Of a stretch of DNA of 64,000 nt, positions 16,276 through 25,047 are shown piece after piece; position 1 is the first letter of the stretch; the number at the start of each line of letters is the position of its first letter. The notes beneath the pieces are model-generated. The model was not told the origin of the DNA. It did no database searches and saw only the letters and a list, made by a program, of their open reading frames with translations. Source of the stretch: Mucilaginibacter ginsenosidivorans (GTDB lineage: Bacteria > Bacteroidota > Bacteroidia > Sphingobacteriales > Sphingobacteriaceae); contig NZ_CP042436.1 of assembly GCF_007971025.1 (NCBI RefSeq), positions 496,001 through 560,000 on the forward strand, read 5' to 3'. A program made the position numbers and the translations under genes.

Positions 16276-17415
16276 ATGCATTTCGAATTTTCCGAAGAAC
16301 AGCTAATGATACGCCAGGCGGCGCGCGACTTTGCCCAAACCGAACTGAAACCGGGTGTGATAGAACGCGACGAGCACCAAAAATTCCCTGCCGAACAGGT
16401 AAAAAAAATGGGCGAGCTTGGTTTCCTGGGCATGATGGTGCCACCCGAGTATGGAGGCAGCGGCATGGACGCTATTTCCTACGTACTGGTAATGGAAGAG
16501 CTTTCAAAGATCGATGCCTCAGCCTCGGTGGTTGTTTCGGTGAACAATTCCCTGGTTTGTTACGGTTTGGAAAAATATGGTACAGAGGAGCAAAAAAGAA
16601 AATACCTGGTTGCCCTTGCCAGCGGCGAAAAGATAGGTGCGTTTTGCCTGTCTGAACCAGAGGCCGGCTCAGATGCCACATCTCAGCACACTACCGCAGT
16701 AGATATGGGTGACCATTACTTGCTTAACGGCACCAAAAACTGGATCACCAACGGCGGTACCGCATCCACCTACCTGGTAATAGCGCAAACCGATCCGTCA
16801 AAAAAACATCATGGTATCAATGCGCTGATCGTCGAAAAAGGAATGGAGGGCTTTACCGTCGGCCCCAAGGAAAACAAATTGGGCATACGGGGTTCCGATA
16901 CGCATTCGCTGATGTTTACCGACGTAAAGGTTCCCAAGGAAAACAGGATAGGCGAGGATGGCTTTGGCTTCAAATTCGCCATGAAAACCCTCGAAGGTGG
17001 CCGCATAGGTATTGCCGCGCAGGCGCTGGGTATAGCGTCGGGCGCATACGAACTGGCTCTTGAATATTCCAAACAGCGCAAAGCTTTCGGAAAAACCATT
17101 TCCGACCTGCAGGCAATTCAATTCAAACTGGCCGACATGGCTACGCAAATAGAAGCGGCGCGCTTGCTTTGTTTAAAAGCGGCCTGGCTTAAAGACCATG
17201 GGCAACCTTATGCACAAGCCAGCTCAATGGCCAAGTTGTATGCATCCGAAGTGGCTATGCGAACAACTATTGAAGCCGTGCAGATACATGGCGGCTACGG
17301 TTTTGTGAAGGAATACCACGTGGAGCGTTTAATGCGCGACGCCAAGATAACCCAGATATACGAGGGCACCTCCGAAATTCAACGGATTGTCATTTCGAGA
17401 GAGGTGTTGAAATAA
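16276..17415 (+). CDS. Acyl-CoA dehydrogenase
   Basis: The 379-residue flavoenzyme begins MHFEFSEEQLMIRQAARDFA, the usual start of short-chain acyl-CoA dehydrogenases; an upstream extension in frame overlaps the terminator and is rejected. It has the signatures GAFCLSEPEAGSDA and WITNGG (FAD/substrate), YSKQRKAFGK, and the C-terminal IHGGYGFVKEYHVERLMRDA with the catalytic Glu in YEGTSEIQ. It oxidises acyl-CoA to enoyl-CoA in fatty-acid or branched-chain amino-acid breakdown, passing electrons to ETF. The chain-length preference is not resolved. Confidence 0.93.
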   Translation: MHFEFSEEQLMIRQAARDFAQTELKPGVIERDEHQKFPAEQVKKMGELGFLGMMVPPEYGGSGMDAISYVLVMEELSKIDASASVVVSVNNSLVCYGLEKYGTEEQKRKYLVALASGEKIGAFCLSEPEAGSDATSQHTTAVDMGDHYLLNGTKNWITNGGTASTYLVIAQTDPSKKHHGINALIVEKGMEGFTVGPKENKLGIRGSDTHSLMFTDVKVPKENRIGEDGFGFKFAMKTLEGGRIGIAAQALGIASGAYELALEYSKQRKAFGKTISDLQAIQFKLADMATQIEAARLLCLKAAWLKDHGQPYAQASSMAKLYASEVAMRTTIEAVQIHGGYGFVKEYHVERLMRDAKITQIYEGTSEIQRIVISREVLK

Positions 17416-17471
17416 ATCGGATAGTTTTCGGTTACTTTGATAAAAGTATATCAATTTAATAGACTATCCTG

Positions 17472-18710
17472 ATGCGTATAAAACATTTGCTGTCGGTAAT
17501 ACCCCTCATCTGCCTTGTTCATTTAAGTTTTTCCCAAAGTCATTTAAAACCCGGTATCTGGCGCGGCCAGCTTAAAACCAAATCGGGCAACCTGCTGCCA
17601 TTCAACTTTGATGTAAAAGATGTTGCGGGTAAACAGCAACTATTTATTCATAACGGTTCCGAACGTTTTAAGGTGACCGACATTCGCCAAAAAGGTGATT
17701 CCGTTCTCATCCACATGCCTCTTTTCAATTCGGAGTTTAAACTGAAGCAGGATAAGAACGGTCTGAAAGGGCGCTGGATAAAGCATTACGCCGACCATGA
17801 TATGCTAATGGATTTTGACGCAGTGGCCGGCATTAACTGGCGTTTCGTTAACAACCCCGCTGTTCCGAAATTAAATATTGGCGGATTATGGACTGCCGTA
17901 TTTGTAACCGACAAGGGGAAACAGGATACTACAGTGGGCGAATTTTATCAAACCGGTTCAAAACTTACGGGTACTTTCCTGACCACTACCGGCGATTACC
18001 GTTACCTGGAAGGGATCGTCGACGGCAACAAACTGCATTTGTCAACCTTCGATGGCGGCCATGCCTTTTTATTTACCGCTGATATAAAGGACAACAAAAC
18101 CATCGTGAACGGGGTATATTATGACGGCTATGACGATGTAGAAAAATGGACCGCCTACCGCAACCCCAAAGCTGCATTGCCCGATGCGTACTCCTTAACC
18201 AAGCTAAAGCCCGGCTATAAAAAGATCGCATTTAGTTTCCCCGACCTTAACGGAAAAAAGGTATCCTTAACCGACCCTAAATACAAAAATAAAGTGGTCA
18301 TTATCCAGATGATGGGTTCCTGGTGCCCTAATTGTATGGATGAGACGAACTTCCTTGTGAACAGCTATTATAAGAAATATCATCCGAAGGGGGTTGAGAT
18401 CATTGGCCTGGCTTACGAGCGTACCACCGATTTCAACAAATCGAAAACTACTTTAACGCAACTGAAAAACAGGTTCAATATACCTTATACTTTACTCATA
18501 ACCGGGTACACCCCCGCCAAAGGCGACCCGGTAAAAAGCTTGCCTGCCCTTGAAAATTACCGTGGTTTTCCCACAACCATCATCATCGACAAAAAAGGCA
18601 ACGTAAGTAAGATACACACCGGCTTCAGCGGCCCAGGCACCGGCAAATATTATACGGAGTTTGTGGCAGAGTTTGAGAAGCTGACGGATAATTTGCTGGC
18701 GGAGAAATAA
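17472..18710 (+). CDS. Secreted TlpA-like thioredoxin-fold protein
   Basis: The 412-residue protein has a signal peptide (LLSVIPLICLVHLSFSQ), an N-terminal region of about 230 residues with beta-sheet character and no clear family, and a C-terminal thioredoxin/peroxiredoxin-like domain from about 245. The active site is GSWCPNC near residue 285, a CxxC pair, followed by HPKGVEIIGLAYE and FPTTIIIDKKG. It probably maintains disulfide or haem-protein redox state in the periplasm. Its stop lies just before palindrome copy 3 and it converges on pepT. Confidence 0.88.
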   Translation: MRIKHLLSVIPLICLVHLSFSQSHLKPGIWRGQLKTKSGNLLPFNFDVKDVAGKQQLFIHNGSERFKVTDIRQKGDSVLIHMPLFNSEFKLKQDKNGLKGRWIKHYADHDMLMDFDAVAGINWRFVNNPAVPKLNIGGLWTAVFVTDKGKQDTTVGEFYQTGSKLTGTFLTTTGDYRYLEGIVDGNKLHLSTFDGGHAFLFTADIKDNKTIVNGVYYDGYDDVEKWTAYRNPKAALPDAYSLTKLKPGYKKIAFSFPDLNGKKVSLTDPKYKNKVVIIQMMGSWCPNCMDETNFLVNSYYKKYHPKGVEIIGLAYERTTDFNKSKTTLTQLKNRFNIPYTLLITGYTPAKGDPVKSLPALENYRGFPTTIIIDKKGNVSKIHTGFSGPGTGKYYTEFVAEFEKLTDNLLAEK

Positions 18711-18714
18711 TTCT

Positions 18715-18742
18715 GTAGAGACGCATGATTATGCGTCTCTAC
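18715..18742. repeat. 28-base dispersed palindrome, copy 3
   Basis: GTAGAGACGCA / TGCGTCTCTAC arms as in copies 1 and 2, between convergent genes. On the reverse strand it encodes the last residues (RDA) and the TAA stop of peptidase T. Confidence 0.8.
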
Positions 18743-19994
18743 GCCCTCTCTCTTCCCAAATCATACACAAATGCAAAATGGTTTCCACCGCCTTTTGCAT
18801 ATCCTGTACCGATACCCATTCGTGTTTGCTGTGAAAAGCGTGCTCGCCCGCAAAAATATTAGGGCAGGGCAAACCCATAAAAGATAACCGCGAACCATCC
18901 GTACCGCCGCGTATGCTGCAAAGGCGAGCCTCTAAACCTGCCCGTTTCATCGCTTCCATGCCATATTCAACTATTTCCGGGTGCCGGTCGAGCACTTTTT
19001 TCATGTTGCGGTACTGTGGCTTCACCTGCAGATCGTAACTGCATCCGGGGAACCTTGCTAATACAGTATCAGCTGCCTCGCGAATAACTTCAGCATGTTG
19101 CGCCAGTTTCTCGTCCTCAAAATCGCGGATAATAAAATCTATTTCAGCCGTCTCGATATGCCCGCTAATGCTTACCGGGTGTACGAAGCCCTGTTTGCCT
19201 TCAGTTTGTTCAGGCGACAGATCGTGCGGCAGCGCGGCGACGATCTGTCCGGCAATTTTTATGGCGCTTTGCATTTTCCCTTTGGCAAAGCCCGGGTGCG
19301 AACTTATGCCATTGATAACCAATTTTGCACCGTCGGCCGAAAATGTTTCGTTCTCCATATTGCCGGCGCTTTCGCCGTCCATAGTGTAACCTGCGTAGGC
19401 GCCTAATTTTTTTATATCAACTTTATCCACCCCGCGACCTATTTCTTCATCCGGCGTAAATAATATCCTGATCGTTCCATGTTTGATTTCGGGATGGTTC
19501 ATCAACTGGTAGCAGGCATCCATAATTTCGGCGACGCCTGCCTTATTATCGGCCCCAAGCAGGGTTAGTCCGCTTGCGGTGATCACATCATTTCCTATTT
19601 GGGTTTTAAGTTCAGGATGATCGTGTAGCCTGATTACTTGCGAATGATCATCGGGTAAAATAATATCCTGCCTCTGGTAGTTTTTATGCACTATAGGCTT
19701 TACGCCCGTACCGCTGCAATCGGGCGCGGTATCCATGTGCGAGCAAAAGCAGATCACCGGGATATTGTCCTTTTCGCTGTTGGAGGGTATGGTAGCATAC
19801 ACGTAACCGTAGTCATCCAAATGCGCGTCATGTAACCCTATCTCAATTAATTCGTTTACAAGTGCTCGGCCCAGATCCTTTTGCTTTTCGGTTGACGGAA
19901 TGGTATCAGAATTTGGGTCGGATTGTGTATCGATAGTTACGTAGCGCAAAAAGCGCCCGGTGACTGTGAAATTTAACAGGGAATTTAGTTCCAT
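18729..19994 (-). CDS. pepT: Peptidase T (tripeptide aminopeptidase)
   Basis: The 421-residue M20B metallopeptidase has its dinuclear zinc motifs in order: FCSHMDTAPD near residues 84-93, LTLLGADNKAGVAEIM near 143-158, FTPDEEIGRG near 180, MDGESAG near 202 and EHAFHSKHEWVSV near 385-397. It removes the N-terminal residue of tripeptides in the cytoplasm. The length matches the family, but the last few residues and the stop come from the inserted palindrome, so the native C-terminus seems to have been replaced. Confidence 0.94.
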   Translation of the reverse strand: MELNSLLNFTVTGRFLRYVTIDTQSDPNSDTIPSTEKQKDLGRALVNELIEIGLHDAHLDDYGYVYATIPSNSEKDNIPVICFCSHMDTAPDCSGTGVKPIVHKNYQRQDIILPDDHSQVIRLHDHPELKTQIGNDVITASGLTLLGADNKAGVAEIMDACYQLMNHPEIKHGTIRILFTPDEEIGRGVDKVDIKKLGAYAGYTMDGESAGNMENETFSADGAKLVINGISSHPGFAKGKMQSAIKIAGQIVAALPHDLSPEQTEGKQGFVHPVSISGHIETAEIDFIIRDFEDEKLAQHAEVIREAADTVLARFPGCSYDLQVKPQYRNMKKVLDRHPEIVEYGMEAMKRAGLEARLCSIRGGTDGSRLSFMGLPCPNIFAGEHAFHSKHEWVSVQDMQKAVETILHLCMIWEERGRRDA

Positions 19995-20088
19995 TATATA
20001 GCGTTTATATCGGGATAAATTATATTTTTGACAAACTGTAATTGGGCCGTTTCAGAAACAATGGTACAATATTGAATAAAATTAAGCA

Positions 20089-20823
20089 TTGAAAAAACTC
20101 ATTTTACTTTTCGTTTTTTTGTTTTCTGTAGTGCTGGCAAAAGCACAAATGGGCTACAACTATAAAGAGTTTGGAATAGGGCTCGATGTTAGCTACGCGC
20201 GTGGCTACACCAACATTGCCCGGCAGGATGAGCACATTGTTGCCAACATAAACTTCATTTACAATTACAGCCCTTATATCCCTGTGACAGCGGAATTGCA
20301 GTTTGGTACTTTGTCCGGCGGTGGCCTTACCCAAAACCTCGACCGTTACGGGCGTATGTTTACCAATCATTTTGAAGCGTTCGTACTTCACGCCGATTTT
20401 CAGTTGGGCGAAGTGATCGACTATTCGCAAAATGATTTTCTCAATATTGTAAAAAACTTTTATTTCGGCAGCGGCGGCGGTATCGTATTTAATAGCAACA
20501 CTGTACAGCGCACCAATGTTATCCCCGAGAATGGTTCACTCGATTACGTATTTCCCGGTAAAGATGCCAGCATTAATCTTACGGTGCCTTTGAGGTTTGG
20601 TTACGAATTCAAAATTTATAATGAATATTCTGAACCTTATATGGCAATCGATCTCGGCTATGTACACAACCTTGTCTTTGGCGAGGGCCTTGATGGTTAC
20701 GACGACCCTTCGAACAAATTCAAAAACAACGCGACCAACCAATACAGGCAGATCGTTATCGGGGTTAAATTCAACTTCGGCAATATCACTTCGTACAATA
20801 AACTGATCAGGCGGTTCCCTTGA
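20089..20823 (+). CDS. Outer-membrane beta-barrel-like hypothetical protein
   Basis: The 244-residue protein has a signal peptide (LILLFVFLFSVVLAKAQ) and alternating aromatic/polar strands (GIGLDVSYARGYTN, YEFKIYNEYSEPYMAIDLGYVH) ending in VIGVKFNFGNITSYNKLIRRFP, consistent with a small outer-membrane beta-barrel. The start is TTG. Its stop overlaps the TTG start of the MmcQ/YjbR gene. The function is not recognised. Confidence 0.72.
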   Translation: MKKLILLFVFLFSVVLAKAQMGYNYKEFGIGLDVSYARGYTNIARQDEHIVANINFIYNYSPYIPVTAELQFGTLSGGGLTQNLDRYGRMFTNHFEAFVLHADFQLGEVIDYSQNDFLNIVKNFYFGSGGGIVFNSNTVQRTNVIPENGSLDYVFPGKDASINLTVPLRFGYEFKIYNEYSEPYMAIDLGYVHNLVFGEGLDGYDDPSNKFKNNATNQYRQIVIGVKFNFGNITSYNKLIRRFP

Positions 20824-21167
20824 ACATAGAAGACCTTCGCGATTATTGCCTGGCCAGGCCCGGCGTAACCGAGGGATTGCCCTTCGGCGAAGATACGCTG
20901 GTGTTTAAAGTAGGCGAAAAGCTATTCCTGCTTACCAGCATTTCCGACCCCACGCATTTTAACGTTAAATGCGACCCAGAGCTGGCCATGGAACTGCGCG
21001 AACGCTACCCCGAAGTACGGCCCGGTTACCACATGAACAAAAAGCACTGGAACACCGTTCGCTCCGACGGCAGCCTGACCCGCAAACAGCTTTGCGATAT
21101 GATCGATCATTCCTATGAACTCGTATTGAAAAGCCTGCCGAAGAAAGTGCAGGAGGAGATACAATAG
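20820..21167 (+). CDS. MmcQ/YjbR family protein
   Basis: The 115-residue protein matches the MmcQ/YjbR family: MNIEDLRDYCLARPGVTEGLPFGEDTLVFKV at the start, then HFNVKCDPE, RPGYHMNKKHWNTV and LCDMIDHSYELV. Family members have a CyaY-like fold with a possible DNA-binding role. It starts at TTG overlapping the previous stop (TTGA), so translation is coupled. The biological role is unknown. Confidence 0.88.
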   Translation: MNIEDLRDYCLARPGVTEGLPFGEDTLVFKVGEKLFLLTSISDPTHFNVKCDPELAMELRERYPEVRPGYHMNKKHWNTVRSDGSLTRKQLCDMIDHSYELVLKSLPKKVQEEIQ

Positions 21168-21584
21168 CACCAGAAGAAGACTGGTTCGGTTTAACAGAAA
21201 AAAGATTTACCAACGATAAATTCTAAATGAATCAAATAAAGTTCAGCTGTTGTAAACAAGGCAATCGCGGAAACTAAATAGTACCGTCGTAGAATCACCT
21301 CTACGTTGTTGCACTTATCGACGCTCTTACGCTTCGCGTAACGAGGTTTGGTTTATTGCTCCTCCCCATTGATTCCGTCTTTATCTGCATTATAAAACGT
21401 GATCTTACAATAAAAAGAAAGCAAAATAGCCCTCTCTACTGCAAGCAGTAAACAGGGCGGTCGAGCGAAGCAATGACCAGCTGAGTCAAATAGCAAAGCA
21501 GCATTAAGGCATTCGTCTGTATAATTTACCTTACAAACTTCTTTAATTCGCCTTCAAAGTTATATTTGTCAAAACTCATTCTCA
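21168..21584. other. 417-base intergenic region
   Basis: No gene, tRNA or repeat was recognised. TATATTTG at 21561-21568 is a plausible -7 element, 16 bases before the M14 peptidase start. A weak palindromic patch near 21333-21345 (TTACGC/GCGTAA) is present. Confidence 0.4.
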
Positions 21585-23327
21585 ATGAAACGACTTCTGC
21601 CGGTTTTGCTGGCCGGTTTTGCATTTTTCCAGGCAAAGGCCCAGCTAACCCCTTTCGAAAAAAGCGCCGATAAAAACTATACCGCTACCTACGCCGAGAT
21701 AACCACTTATTACCAGCAGTTGACTAAGCTTCATCCGCAAATGAAGCTGATCAATTACGGCATTACGGATGTGGGCAAACCGCTGACGCTTGTTGTGCTG
21801 TCGCGAGATAAAGTGTTCGATCCGGCGCTTATCAAAAAGCAAAACAAAAGGGTGATACTCATCAACAATGGCATCCACCCCGGCGAACCGGAAGGCATCG
21901 ACGCTACGATGATGCTGACACGCGACCTGCTTAAAAATAACAAACTACCTAAGGACCTTGTACTGTGTTTTATCGAGGTTTATAATATCGGCGGCTGCCT
22001 GAACCGCGGCATTTCACGCATTAACCAGAACGGGCCGCGGGCGTATGGCTTCCGCGGAAATTATAAAAATCTCGACCTGAACCGCGATTTCATCAAGGCC
22101 GATAGCAAAAACGCCCTCGCGTTTGAAAAGATACTGAACACCTGGCAGCCCGAGGTTTTCCTGGATAATCATACCAGCGACGGAGCTGATTACCAGTATG
22201 TGATGACGCTGATAGAAACGCAAAAGGACAAGCAAAATCCCATACTCGCCGAATACACCTCCAAAACACTATCGCCCGAGCTATACAGGCGCATGGCCAA
22301 AAGCGGTTACGAGATGACGCCTTATGTGGAAGAGATAAAAGGCACGCCCGACTCGGGCATCGTGGCGTTCCTCGAAACACCCCGTTTTGGCACAGGTTAT
22401 ACGGCACAGCACAATATCATCAGCTACATTACCGAAACGCACATGCTGAAGCCTTTTGACAAGCGTGTGTATTCCACCTACGATTTTATGCAGCACCTTA
22501 TCGATATTTGCGAACGCGACCACAAGCTGATAGGTGAGTTGAAACACAAAGCCGATGAGCAGGTGAAAAATCAAACCACCTTCGCGCTAAACTGGGAACT
22601 GGACGAACAGCATTGGGATACACTTACTTTTAAAGGTTACGAGGCCGGCCATAAACCGAGCGAAGTAAGCGGTTTGCCGCGTTTGTATTACGACCGCAGC
22701 AAACCTTTTACCAAAACCATAAAATATTACGATAACTATAAAGCCTCGGTATTTGCTGATAAGCCGGTGGCCTATGTGATACCGCAGGCATGGGGAAAAG
22801 TGATCGACCTGTTCAAGCTCAACAATATCGCCATGCGTAAACTGGCGCACGACACCACACTCGACCTACAGATGTATTATATAGCCGATTATAAAACACC
22901 GGAGCGCCCTTACGAAGGGCACTACCTGCACAGCAATGTGAAGCTGACACCCACCGGCATGAAAGTGAAATTTTATGCCGGCGATTACGTGGTTTATACC
23001 AACCAGGCGCTAAACCGTTATATTGTCGAAACGCTCGAGCCCCAGGGCGTCGATTCATTTTTTGCCTGGAATTTCTTCGATTCCGTGTTGGGAGAAAAGG
23101 AAGGCTATTCGGATTACGTATTTGAAGATGATGCCGCCGCCCTGCTGAAAAAAGACCCGGAACTGCGTAAAAAACTGGATGATGAGAAGGCAAAAAACCC
23201 ACAATTAGCCAACAGCGCACGGGCGCAACTAAACTTTGTTTACCGTAACTCGCCTTATTTCGAAAAAACCTATCTTCGGTACCCGGTTGGCCGGCTGCTG
23301 ACCGGCACAAAACTCGACTTACAATAA
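21585..23327 (+). CDS. M14-family zinc carboxypeptidase, secreted
   Basis: The 580-residue protein has a signal peptide (LLPVLLAGFAFFQAKAQ) and an N-terminal M14 catalytic domain. The zinc motif is HPGEPEG near residue 98, then NLDLNRDF near 165 and a third ligand in DNHTSDG near 190; a candidate catalytic Glu lies in AFLETPRFG. The C-terminal third is specific to the Bacteroidota form. It releases C-terminal residues from peptides outside the cytoplasm and supports peptide feeding. The rhomboid gene follows with no gap. Confidence 0.9.
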   Translation: MKRLLPVLLAGFAFFQAKAQLTPFEKSADKNYTATYAEITTYYQQLTKLHPQMKLINYGITDVGKPLTLVVLSRDKVFDPALIKKQNKRVILINNGIHPGEPEGIDATMMLTRDLLKNNKLPKDLVLCFIEVYNIGGCLNRGISRINQNGPRAYGFRGNYKNLDLNRDFIKADSKNALAFEKILNTWQPEVFLDNHTSDGADYQYVMTLIETQKDKQNPILAEYTSKTLSPELYRRMAKSGYEMTPYVEEIKGTPDSGIVAFLETPRFGTGYTAQHNIISYITETHMLKPFDKRVYSTYDFMQHLIDICERDHKLIGELKHKADEQVKNQTTFALNWELDEQHWDTLTFKGYEAGHKPSEVSGLPRLYYDRSKPFTKTIKYYDNYKASVFADKPVAYVIPQAWGKVIDLFKLNNIAMRKLAHDTTLDLQMYYIADYKTPERPYEGHYLHSNVKLTPTGMKVKFYAGDYVVYTNQALNRYIVETLEPQGVDSFFAWNFFDSVLGEKEGYSDYVFEDDAAALLKKDPELRKKLDDEKAKNPQLANSARAQLNFVYRNSPYFEKTYLRYPVGRLLTGTKLDLQ

Positions 23328-23969
23328 ATGGATCCAACCCAGTTACTACATATAGCACCGGTGGCGTGCGTTATATTTGCTGTTACCGTAGCCGTTAGCT
23401 TTATTGCCTTTTCCAGCGATTGGGTGTATGAGAATTTTATCCTGCACCCGGCCTCGGTGTATCATGGCAAAAACCTGCATACGCTCATCACCAGCGGCTT
23501 TATCCATGCCGACCTGATGCACCTGTTCTTCAACATGTTCAGCTTTTACTTTTTTGCTTTTACGCTTGAAGGAATTTTGGGGCATTGGCAATTCGGCCTA
23601 TTATACGGGCTTAGCCTGGTGTTAAGCGACCTGCCTACGGTAGTGCGTTATAAAGACAGTTACAATTACCGCAGCCTGGGCGCTTCAGGCGCTATCAGCG
23701 CTGTGATATTCAGCTATATTTTGTTCGACCCACTGGCCGGAATGGGTTTTGTGTTTCTCCCCGGTATTGATATCCCGGCGGTAATATTCGGCGCACTATA
23801 CCTGTATTACTGTTCGTATGCTTCCAAACGTCAATTGGGCAACATCAATCACGACGCACACCTTTTCGGGGCGATCAGTGGCATTATGATAACCATTGTA
23901 ATGAGGCCACATGTAGCCGTTGATTTTGTACATCAAATCACCTTGAAAGTTCAATCGCTGTTGCACTGA
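23328..23969 (+). CDS. Rhomboid-family intramembrane serine protease
   Basis: The 213-residue protein has six predicted transmembrane helices. The catalytic Ser is in GASGAISAV near residue 118 and the His in NHDAHLFGAISG near 172; HADLMHLFFNMFSFYFF near 60-75 is the helix-2 motif of rhomboids. It cuts transmembrane helices of membrane protein substrates. The ATG follows the M14 peptidase TAA immediately. Its 3' end overlaps the convergent gene by 32 bases. Confidence 0.93.
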   Translation: MDPTQLLHIAPVACVIFAVTVAVSFIAFSSDWVYENFILHPASVYHGKNLHTLITSGFIHADLMHLFFNMFSFYFFAFTLEGILGHWQFGLLYGLSLVLSDLPTVVRYKDSYNYRSLGASGAISAVIFSYILFDPLAGMGFVFLPGIDIPAVIFGALYLYYCSYASKRQLGNINHDAHLFGAISGIMITIVMRPHVAVDFVHQITLKVQSLLH

Positions 23970-24927
23970 TAAAATTGCCGTCGGCATCCAGCAAAAAGCT
24001 CATGGGGCTTTCCGGGTTTTTAATGATCTCGAACAGCAGGAAACCCCACTTTTTCCAGAAATTTTCAAGCACCTGCCCGTAAACCTTATTCTGCCAAAAA
24101 TCGAAAGTAGGCTTGCTGCTCATGCTGCGCAGGGGCATGGCTTCAATATAAGTCTCATCGCCCACAGGCAAAATATTATATTCAGGCAGGCGGTTGAACA
24201 GGTAGGCCGAATAAAAAACCCGGGCGTTAAATTCTTCGAACTGGATAGGATGAAGTGTTTGCCCGTTTATTTTCTCTAAAATCTCCCGGTGATAATTCCG
24301 GTTGGCGTCATTATCCTGCAGGCAAATGATTAGCCCGAAATCCTTCATCCGCATCGAAAAGGTAAGTGTGTTTATCTCGTCGCGATACACGAATTCATTG
24401 CTTTCATTGTTCACCTTAAAAAGGAACAGGCTGAAAGGCTTAAAATCCTCAAAAACTATCGGCAGATAAATGCTTTGCAGCATCAGGTGCAGGTTGCTGA
24501 ATTTATGAATGAGCGATTGCGAAATGTTAAATTCCTGCCCGCTGGCGTGTTGTTGTTTGATACCGGCCTGTATTTCATTAAACACAATGCCATAAAGTAT
24601 CTTACCCGCCCATTGAAAAAGTTTCAGCTCAGCCAGGCTCTTCATACCCTCATAACCCAACGCTGCTGCCGCCGCAACTTCTGTCTCCAGCGGGTCCAGG
24701 TATTGCTCGTTGATCATTGCTGAACAAGGTAATTTCAGGTCCTTATAGGTCGAAATGCTCTCATCCAGCATCTTGAAAGATTGGTCGGCCAGGTTATGGC
24801 TACTCATCAGCCAGGCAGGGAACACCTGTATCTTTTCTTCTTCCGAACTCAAAGGTTTCCCACTAAGGAAACAGTTTCGATTACTGAAGTTGAAATTTTG
24901 AAACGGGTGGTATATCTCTACAGGCAT
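23938..24927 (-). CDS. Hypothetical protein with a degenerate HNH-like N-terminus
   Basis: The 329-residue cytoplasmic protein is not assigned to a family. Near residue 15 it has NCFLSGKPLSSEEEKIQVFPAWL, which resembles the CxxCG...HIFPKWL start of some HNH nucleases, but the second Cys is Ser and the His is absent. The rest is mixed alpha/beta with no catalytic motif I can name. The start is set by TATCTTTG (reverse strand, 24933-24940) five bases upstream; a frame extending 20 codons further would run through that promoter. It overlaps the rhomboid gene end to end. Confidence 0.72.
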   Translation of the reverse strand: MPVEIYHPFQNFNFSNRNCFLSGKPLSSEEEKIQVFPAWLMSSHNLADQSFKMLDESISTYKDLKLPCSAMINEQYLDPLETEVAAAAALGYEGMKSLAELKLFQWAGKILYGIVFNEIQAGIKQQHASGQEFNISQSLIHKFSNLHLMLQSIYLPIVFEDFKPFSLFLFKVNNESNEFVYRDEINTLTFSMRMKDFGLIICLQDNDANRNYHREILEKINGQTLHPIQFEEFNARVFYSAYLFNRLPEYNILPVGDETYIEAMPLRSMSSKPTFDFWQNKVYGQVLENFWKKWGFLLFEIIKNPESPMSFLLDADGNFISATAIELSR

Positions 24928-25047
24928 GGTGGCAAAGATAAGCAGGAAATTTAACTGCGGTGTCGGCCTGGGTTGATGTAGGGTCATTTTGTTGGCTCAA
25001 TCGGTATCACTTTGAACCAGGTTGAGCCAACTAAACGACAAGTTCTT

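Noticed and set aside
21296-21360. Hairpin-like patch suggesting another repeat copy.
   Set aside because: Pairing is short and does not match the other repeat families in the window.
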